NCBI GenBank assembly: GCA_955652265.1
Contig: CATPBD010000226.1
Location: 1-13,475 of the forward strand
DNA length: 13,475 bases
Origin: an uncultured Gemmatimonadaceae bacterium
GTDB taxonomy: Bacteria > Gemmatimonadota > Gemmatimonadetes > Gemmatimonadales > Gemmatimonadaceae
Reading direction: 5' to 3'
The translations under genes were made by a program, and so were the position numbers. The notes under the pieces are model-generated. The model saw only the letters and a list, made by a program, of their open reading frames with translations, ran no database searches and was not told where the DNA came from. The first letter of the stretch is position 1, and each line of letters opens with the position of its first letter. Positions 9,284-13,475 of the stretch are shown in pieces.

Positions 9284-10227
9284 CCAAAGGCCCTCGCACT
9301 GCAGTGATCGCTGTTGGCGGCAACGCGCTCTCTCCCCCAGGCGAGCGCTCGACGATCGCCGACCAGTTTCGTCATAGTCGCGAGAGCCTCGGACCAATTG
9401 TGGACTTCGCGCTGGATGGTTGGCGAGTCGTGGTCGTCCACGGCAATGGGCCGCAGGTCGGTGACGAGCTCGTCCGCAACGAAAAAGCCAGGAACGAGGT
9501 TGCTCCGCTTCCGCTTGGCGTTCTCGTTGCCGGGACCGCCGGGTGGATTGGATACATGCTGCAGCAGTCTCTCGAAAATGCCTTGCGCAAGGCTGGAAGC
9601 TCGCGTGACGTCGTAACGGTTCTGACCCAGGTCGAAGTCGCGGCTGATGACCCCGCGCTCAAGGATCCGAAGAAATTCATCGGTCACGGGCTCTCCGTCG
9701 CGCGCGCACGCGAGCTGCGCGCGGAGGGTCATCCTGTGAAGAAGGATGCGAAAGGACATTTCAGGCGCGTAGTCGGGAGCCCGATGCCTTTGGCAATCCA
9801 CGAGCTGTCAACGATCCGGAGTCTCGTCGAGCGTGACACGGTGGTCATCGCGTGCGGGGGCGGCGGCATTCCGGTTTATCGCGATCCGGTGCTCGGCCTC
9901 GAGGGGGTCGACGCGGTCGTCGACAAGGATCTCGCTGCCGCAGTTCTGGCGAGAGAGCTGGGCGCGGATCTGTTCATGATTCTCACCGATGTGGATGCTG
10001 TCTACACGGGATGGGGAACCGATCAGCAGCGTGTTATCAGCTCCATGAGCGTGAGCGAAGCCGATCGTCTCGCGCGCGCAGGCGCCTTCGGTGAAGGAAG
10101 CATGGCGCCCAAGGTTGCAGCCGCTGCTGATTACGTGCGTCGAACTAATGGTCGTGCCATTATTACGGAGCTGAGCAAGGGCAGAGCGGCGGTGCAGGGC
10201 AGTGGTGGTACTGAAATCATTCCGTAA
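9280..10227 (+). CDS. arcC: Carbamate kinase
   Basis: Amino-acid-kinase-fold enzyme catalysing carbamoyl phosphate + ADP = carbamate + ATP, usually the last, ATP-yielding step of arginine or other carbamoyl-compound breakdown. The 315 residues match the family length. Visible motifs are AVGGNAL (11-17), VVHGNGPQVGDE (52-63), ACGGGGIPV (191-199), VDKDLAAAVLARELGADLFMILTDVDAVY (214-242) and EGSMAPKV (272-279). Lys132, Lys216 and Lys278 sit where the catalytic lysines of characterised carbamate kinases lie. The protruding-subdomain segment reads DDPALKDPKKFIGH, a variant of the common PTKPIGP region. The GTG start overlaps the previous TGA (GTGA) and has no good Shine-Dalgarno sequence, which implies coupling to the UPF0182 gene. 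No arginine deiminase, ornithine carbamoyltransferase or transporter lies in the window, so the carbamoyl phosphate source is unknown. Confidence 0.92.
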   Translation: MTKGPRTAVIAVGGNALSPPGERSTIADQFRHSRESLGPIVDFALDGWRVVVVHGNGPQVGDELVRNEKARNEVAPLPLGVLVAGTAGWIGYMLQQSLENALRKAGSSRDVVTVLTQVEVAADDPALKDPKKFIGHGLSVARARELRAEGHPVKKDAKGHFRRVVGSPMPLAIHELSTIRSLVERDTVVIACGGGGIPVYRDPVLGLEGVDAVVDKDLAAAVLARELGADLFMILTDVDAVYTGWGTDQQRVISSMSVSEADRLARAGAFGEGSMAPKVAAAADYVRRTNGRAIITELSKGRAAVQGSGGTEIIP

Positions 10228-10247
10228 ATCCCTCATCGAACAAGCAA

Positions 10248-10267
10248 GACGCGTGTTCGCACGCGTT
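10248..10267 (+). promoter_or_regulatory. Hairpin with TTCG loop upstream of sucC
   Basis: A perfect 7-base inverted repeat, ACGCGTG at 10249-10255 and CACGCGT at 10260-10266, encloses the four-base loop TTCG; a G-T wobble can extend it by one pair. It fills much of the 50-base gap between arcC and sucC and ends one base before the GGAG ribosome binding site (10269-10272). It is flanked by two copies of AGCAAGA (10243-10249 and 10271-10277). No T tract follows, so it does not look like an intrinsic terminator. An mRNA stability, processing or translation-control element is possible; function is inference. Confidence 0.4.
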
Positions 10268-10277
10268 CGGAGCAAGA

Positions 10278-11423
10278 GTGAACATCCACGAGTACCAGGC
10301 AAAGGAAATCTTTCGGAAGTACGGCATACCGATTCCTCCAGGAGAGGTGGCCACCACGCCGGAGGAAGCGGAAGCGATCGCGCGTAAGTTCGCCACGACG
10401 GTAGTTGTTAAAGCGCAGGTTCACGCCGGCGGGCGCGGAAAGGCCGGTGGAGTAAAGCTGGCCCGGACTCCGGAGGATGCAAAGATCATCGCGGCGCAGA
10501 TCCTCAAGCTGACCATCAAGGGTCTTCCGGTAAAAAGAGTTCTCGTCACCCCGGCTGCCGAAATCGCGAGCGAAGCGTACGTCGGCATCATCGTCGATCG
10601 CGCATCCAAGCGGCCGGTGCTCATGGCGAGTCCCGCCGGTGGAATCGACATCGAGGAAGTAGCAGCCAAGACGCCCGACAAGATCCTTCGCCATCCTGTA
10701 GATCCGAGATACGGACTGCAGGCGTACGAAGCGATGCAGCTGGCGTTCTTCCTCTATTCGGACATGAAACAGGTCCGGGCCGCCGCGAAGATTCTCCAAC
10801 AGCTCTACAAGGCCTTCTTCGAGAACGGCGGCTCGTTGGCGGAGATCAATCCGCTGGTGACGACGCCTACGGGAGAGATCGTTGCGCTCGACGCCAAGAT
10901 GGTGATCGATGACAACGAGCTCGATCGCCGGCCCGACATTGCGGCTCTTCGCGACGAGTCATCGGAGGATCCGAGCGAAGTCGAAGCACGCAAGGCAAGT
11001 CTGACTTTCATCAAGCTCGACGGAAATGTCGGGTGCGTGGTAAACGGTGCGGGCCTCGCCATGGCGACCATGGACCTCGTGAAATACTACGGAGGCGAGC
11101 CAGCCAACTTCCTCGACATTGGCGGGTCGTCGAATCCGGAGAAGGTCGTCGCCGCGCTCAGGATCATCACCAGCGATCCGAGCGTGAAAGCGATTCTCTT
11201 CAACATCTTTGGCGGCATCACTCGCACCGACGATGTTGCGAATGGAATAGTGACCGCTATCAAGCAGAACCCGCTCAAGGTCCCTCTCGTGATCCGCCTG
11301 ACCGGAACCAATGAGGAGATCGCCCTCAAGATACTGAAGGACAACGGACTCTCGGCGATGACCGACATGGATGAAGCCGTGAAGAAAGCGGTGGCCCTCG
11401 CGACTGGGAGGAAAGTCGCGTGA
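10278..11423 (+). CDS. sucC: Succinyl-CoA synthetase, beta subunit
   Basis: Beta (nucleotide- and succinate-binding) subunit of the TCA-cycle enzyme that converts succinyl-CoA + ADP/GDP + Pi to succinate + ATP/GTP + CoA. The 381-residue protein begins [16 protein letters not shown], the invariant family start. It has the ATP-grasp signature [16 protein letters not shown] (45-60), AEINPLV (188-194), a metal-binding DAKMVIDDN (205-213), [12 protein letters not shown] (255-266), [12 protein letters not shown] (272-283) and [10 protein letters not shown] (309-318). Residue 20 is Pro, as in the E. coli enzyme; as I recall, GTP-specific enzymes carry Gln there, so an ADP-using form is a cautious inference. 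The GTG start has GGAG five bases upstream. It overlaps sucD by 4 bases and lies 50 bases after arcC, behind a small hairpin. Confidence 0.97.
   Translation: MNIHEYQAKEIFRKYGIPIPPGEVATTPEEAEAIARKFATTVVVKAQVHAGGRGKAGGVKLARTPEDAKIIAAQILKLTIKGLPVKRVLVTPAAEIASEAYVGIIVDRASKRPVLMASPAGGIDIEEVAAKTPDKILRHPVDPRYGLQAYEAMQLAFFLYSDMKQVRAAAKILQQLYKAFFENGGSLAEINPLVTTPTGEIVALDAKMVIDDNELDRRPDIAALRDESSEDPSEVEARKASLTFIKLDGNVGCVVNGAGLAMATMDLVKYYGGEPANFLDIGGSSNPEKVVAALRIITSDPSVKAILFNIFGGITRTDDVANGIVTAIKQNPLKVPLVIRLTGTNEEIALKILKDNGLSAMTDMDEAVKKAVALATGRKVA
11406..11412 (+). promoter_or_regulatory. Shine-Dalgarno sequence of sucD
   Basis: GGGAGGA within the last codons of sucC ends seven bases before the GTG at 11420. 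It is one of the strongest ribosome binding sites in the window and fixes the sucD start inside sucC (GTGA overlap). Confidence 0.6.
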
Positions 11424-12292
11424 GCGTTTTCATCGACAAGAGTACTCGTCTAATCGTCCAGGGAATCACGGGACGCGATGGATCGTTTCACACGAAGCAG
11501 ATGATCGAGTACGGAACGCAGGTCGTCGGAGGCGTAACACCCGGGAAGGGCGGACAGAAGTTCGAAGACAAGGTTCCGATATTCAACACCGTGGCCGAGG
11601 CCGTGAAGAGCACGAGGGCCAACGCCACCGTGATTTACGTTCCCCCGATGTTTGCCGCTGATGCGATGATGGAGGCAGCGGACGCGGGCGTACGCTTCAT
11701 CGTTTGCATCACCGAGGGCGTCCCTGTGCTCGACATGACGCGCGTCTATCCATTCGTAAGGGAAAGAGGCGCGCGACTGCTTGGCCCCAACTGTCCGGGA
11801 CTGATCTCACCCGGGCAATCCAAGGTTGGAATCATTCCCGGCCGCATCTGCACTCCCGGACCTGTCGGTTTGGTGAGCCGCTCCGGAACCCTGACGTACG
11901 AGGTCGTCTATCAGATGACTCGCGCGAAGATCGGGCAGACGACCTGCGTGGGGATCGGCGGTGACCCGATCAACGGCACCAATTTCATCGACTGCCTTGA
12001 CGTCTTCGAGAAAGACTCCGCGACCGAAGCCGTAGTGATGATTGGCGAGATAGGTGGAACCGACGAGCAGGAAGCCGCCCGCTTCGTTCGCGAGAAGATG
12101 AAAAAGCCTGTCGTCGGTTTCATCGCAGGTCAAACCGCGCCGCCCGGCAGGCGGATGGGACACGCCGGCGCGATCATCTCGGGTTCGGCGGGAACGGCTG
12201 CCGAGAAAATGCAGGCATTCGAGGAAAATGGCATCGGCGTCGCCAAACGCCCCATCGACGTCGTCGATTTACTCAAACGCGCTATGCGCTAG
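11420..12292 (+). CDS. sucD: Succinyl-CoA synthetase, alpha subunit
   Basis: Alpha subunit of succinyl-CoA synthetase, which binds CoA and carries the phosphohistidine intermediate. The 290-residue length is standard. The Rossmann-type CoA-binding domain opens with [14 protein letters not shown] (11-24). The ligase domain shows [14 protein letters not shown] (119-132) and [14 protein letters not shown] (150-163). The active-site loop GHAGAI has His248, equivalent to E. coli His246, and Glu210 in MIGEIGG corresponds to the Glu that orients that histidine. It is translationally coupled to sucC by a 4-base overlap and has a strong Shine-Dalgarno sequence, consistent with 1:1 subunit synthesis. 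The TAG stop lies 13 bases before ndk. Confidence 0.97.
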   Translation: MSVFIDKSTRLIVQGITGRDGSFHTKQMIEYGTQVVGGVTPGKGGQKFEDKVPIFNTVAEAVKSTRANATVIYVPPMFAADAMMEAADAGVRFIVCITEGVPVLDMTRVYPFVRERGARLLGPNCPGLISPGQSKVGIIPGRICTPGPVGLVSRSGTLTYEVVYQMTRAKIGQTTCVGIGGDPINGTNFIDCLDVFEKDSATEAVVMIGEIGGTDEQEAARFVREKMKKPVVGFIAGQTAPPGRRMGHAGAIISGSAGTAAEKMQAFEENGIGVAKRPIDVVDLLKRAMR

Positions 12293-12305
12293 GACCGAAC
12301 GATAC

Positions 12306-12725
12306 ATGGCAGGCAATAGAACGCTCGGCATCATCAAGCCCGACGCCTTCAATTCCGGAAAGAGCGGTCAGATCATTGCGCTTCTGGAGAAGGCAGGGTT
12401 CAAGATCATCGCCACACGCATAATGCGATTGACTGAAGCTCAAGCCGCCGCATTTTATGCAGTCCACAAGGAGCGTCCCTTCTTCGGGCCACTGACGCGC
12501 TTCATGACATCGGGCAAGAGCATGCCGATGGTTCTCGAGCGAGCTGACGCGGTGGCCGCGTTGAGAAAAACCATCGGGGCGACTGACCCAGCTGAGGCAG
12601 AGGAAGGGACCGTCCGGAAGCTGTACGCCGAATCAAAGGAGAGGAACGCAATTCACGCCTCTGACTCAGACGAAAACGCGCAGCGTGAAATGACATTTTT
12701 CTTTCCGGAGTCGGATCTCGTCTGA
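12306..12725 (+). CDS. ndk: Nucleoside diphosphate kinase
   Basis: Cytosolic enzyme that moves the gamma phosphate from ATP to other nucleoside diphosphates through a phosphohistidine, keeping NTP and dNTP pools balanced. The 139 residues include the opening LGIIKPDAF with Lys11, RPFFGPLTRFMTSGKSMPMVLE (57-78), GATDPAEAEEGTVRKLYA (91-108) and the active-site NAIHASDS with His117, all with normal spacing. The frame extends upstream into sucD. ATG at 12306 gives the standard N terminus; AGGA at 12291-12294 is a distant but possible ribosome binding site. It lies 13 bases after sucD and is likely co-transcribed. A physical association of Ndk with succinyl-CoA synthetase has been reported in Pseudomonas, which makes the adjacency functionally plausible. 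It is the last gene before the 151-base gap. Confidence 0.97.
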   Translation: MAGNRTLGIIKPDAFNSGKSGQIIALLEKAGFKIIATRIMRLTEAQAAAFYAVHKERPFFGPLTRFMTSGKSMPMVLERADAVAALRKTIGATDPAEAEEGTVRKLYAESKERNAIHASDSDENAQREMTFFFPESDLV

Positions 12726-12761
12726 CCCTGAGTTCAAACAAACCCAGCCCGCAGCCCCCAG

Positions 12762-12787
12762 CCGGCCCGCCCAAAGCTCCAGGCCGG
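12762..12787 (+). repeat. Inverted repeat after ndk (weak hairpin)
   Basis: CCGGCC at 12762-12767 pairs with GGCCGG at 12782-12787 around a 14-base loop, inside a C-rich stretch that follows ndk. There is no T tract directly after it (the next bases are mixed, then A6 at 12800-12805), so it is a poor fit to an intrinsic terminator. It may still mark the end of the long upstream unit, perhaps with Rho, since the C-rich, G-poor bases at about 12734-12760 would suit a Rho loading site. This is a speculative reading. Confidence 0.3.
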
Positions 12788-12850
12788 TAGTCTTCCGTCA
12801 AAAAAGTCCGACCGATAGAAAAAGGTGGGGCGACCGACTGGAACGAAGGG

Positions 12851-12856
12851 TATAAA
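12851..12856 (+). promoter_or_regulatory. Possible -10 element for yceD-rpmF
   Basis: TATAAA lies in the only sizeable gap of the window, 20 bases before the yceD ATG, with A tracts at 12800-12805 and 12819-12823 upstream that could act as UP-like elements. No convincing -35 hexamer is found at the right distance. The element sits inside the small palindrome GGGTATAAACCC. An AAAGGG ribosome binding site follows at 12868-12873. Confidence 0.3.
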
Positions 12857-12876
12857 CCCGCTAGCTTAAAGGGCTT

Positions 12877-13389
12877 ATGCTGTCTTTCGACCTGCGCTCG
12901 CTGGAAACCAAAGCCGTCCATGTGGATGGCTCACTTGAGCCCACCGACCCCATCTGGGAAGAAGCTGATGTGCACCCGTCAGAGCCAATTCGGGTTACGG
13001 GCAGATTGTCGTCAGCGGGTGAAGGAAGGTTCTATTTCAGCGGTCGAATCGAAGGTCGCCTAACACTGCCTTGCCGGCTTTGCCTCGAGGAGGTCGACGT
13101 AGGCGTCGACGAGGAGGTACACTTTCTCCTCGCCGAGATCGGAGCGGAAGAGGCTGATGATCCTGACGTGTTTCTCTACGATCCGAGCGGACGGAATCTG
13201 GACCTCCGTCCTTCGGTGAGAGAAACGTGGCTCCTAACCGCTCCGGCGTTCGTCCAATGCCGCGAGGACTGCAAAGGACTCTGCGCCACTTGCGGTACGA
13301 ACCTGAACCAAAGCACTTGTAACTGCACGCCAACCGCGACTGATTCGCGCTGGGGCGGATTGCTCAAGCATCAGAGCGACGCACACTAG
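12877..13389 (+). CDS. yceD: DUF177 / YceD-family cysteine-rich protein
   Basis: Member of the DUF177 (YceD) family, conserved upstream of rpmF in many bacteria and linked in the literature to ribosomal RNA accumulation; its exact biochemical role is not settled. The 170-residue protein starts with an acidic beta-rich part, then the pair CRLC (Cys66, Cys69) within GRLTLPCRLCLEEV. Towards the C terminus is the family signature CREDCKGLCATCGTNLNQSTCNC (128-150), which gives six more cysteines that probably bind metal. The end, RWGGLLKHQ, resembles the usual RWxxL close. The ATG follows AAAGGG by three bases. The stop lies 30 bases before rpmF, as expected of a shared transcript. The gene begins a new unit after ndk. 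Confidence 0.9.
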   Translation: MLSFDLRSLETKAVHVDGSLEPTDPIWEEADVHPSEPIRVTGRLSSAGEGRFYFSGRIEGRLTLPCRLCLEEVDVGVDEEVHFLLAEIGAEEADDPDVFLYDPSGRNLDLRPSVRETWLLTAPAFVQCREDCKGLCATCGTNLNQSTCNCTPTATDSRWGGLLKHQSDAH

Positions 13390-13405
13390 CTCGTCAAACA
13401 ACCTT

Positions 13406-13410
13406 AAGGA
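13406..13410 (+). promoter_or_regulatory. Shine-Dalgarno sequence of rpmF
   Basis: AAGGA ends nine bases before the ATG at 13420. It supports the start of the truncated rpmF at the window edge. Confidence 0.6.
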
Positions 13411-13419
13411 ATTGAAACA

Positions 13420-13475
13420 ATGGCTGTCCCAAAGCGACGCACCTCCAAGAGAAAGAAGCGCGCGCGCAATACCCA
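13420..13475 (+). CDS. rpmF: 50S ribosomal protein L32 (3' partial)
   Basis: N-terminal 18 complete codons of large-subunit ribosomal protein bL32, reading MAVPKRRTSKRKKRARNT before the window ends. This matches the invariant MAVPK-RTSK-KR start of the family (about 55-65 residues when complete). A good Shine-Dalgarno sequence lies upstream, and the position directly after the DUF177 gene is the conserved bacterial arrangement, often followed by plsX and fab genes, which would lie beyond this window. The zinc-binding or zinc-free state cannot be judged because the C-terminal part is missing. Confidence 0.93.
   Translation, partial: MAVPKRRTSKRKKRARNT

Noticed and set aside
8699..9397. Minus-strand open frame of 232 codons over the end of the UPF0182 gene and the start of arcC
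   Set aside because: It covers two supported plus-strand genes and has an Arg/Gly/Cys-rich, low-plausibility translation.
12762..12805. Intrinsic terminator after ndk
   Set aside because: The hairpin has a 14-base loop and no T tract on the plus strand. The A6 run that follows would be T on the other strand, but on the wrong side of the hairpin for a minus-strand terminator.

Overview
This window is one uninterrupted run of plus-strand genes from a GC-rich aerobic bacterium. It holds twelve coding regions (two cut by the window ends) and no RNA genes, mobile elements or CRISPR arrays that I can see. The best taxonomic guess is Gemmatimonadota or a nearby group. That rests on base composition, frequent GTG starts, the gene content and the compact UPF0182 protein, and is inference only. 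No 16S rRNA or other decisive marker is present.

Layout. (1) Positions 1-6175: the distal membrane arm of respiratory complex I in the order nuoJ (5' truncated), nuoK, nuoL, nuoM, nuoN. Junctions are overlapping or nearly so, and the ion-translocation Glu, Lys and His residues of K, L, M and N are all present. (2) 6181-7548: a phosphomannomutase/phosphoglucomutase with an intact active site. (3) 7553-9283: a seven-helix membrane protein of the UPF0182 family, strikingly shorter than usual. (4) 9280-10227: a carbamate kinase whose GTG start overlaps the preceding stop. (5) 10278-12292: sucC and sucD, the two subunits of succinyl-CoA synthetase, overlapping by 4 bases. A small perfect hairpin with a TTCG loop sits just upstream of the sucC ribosome binding site. 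(6) 12306-12725: ndk, nucleoside diphosphate kinase. (7) After a 151-base intergenic stretch, the only substantial gap, a new unit begins: a DUF177/YceD zinc-type protein (12877-13389), then rpmF (ribosomal protein L32) truncated by the window end.

How the genes fit together. Complex I pumps ions using NADH. SucCD makes ATP (or GTP) in the TCA cycle, carbamate kinase can make ATP from carbamoyl phosphate, and Ndk spreads the phosphoryl group among nucleotides, so most of the window concerns energy conversion. The phosphohexomutase feeds envelope sugar synthesis. YceD-rpmF is the widely conserved start of a ribosome/lipid-synthesis cluster.

Most of this is ordinary core metabolism. I do not see a clearly new multi-gene system. 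The items most worth a second look are the shortened UPF0182 protein, the orphan carbamate kinase coupled to it, the hairpin before sucC, and the His/acid-rich insertion in NuoL.
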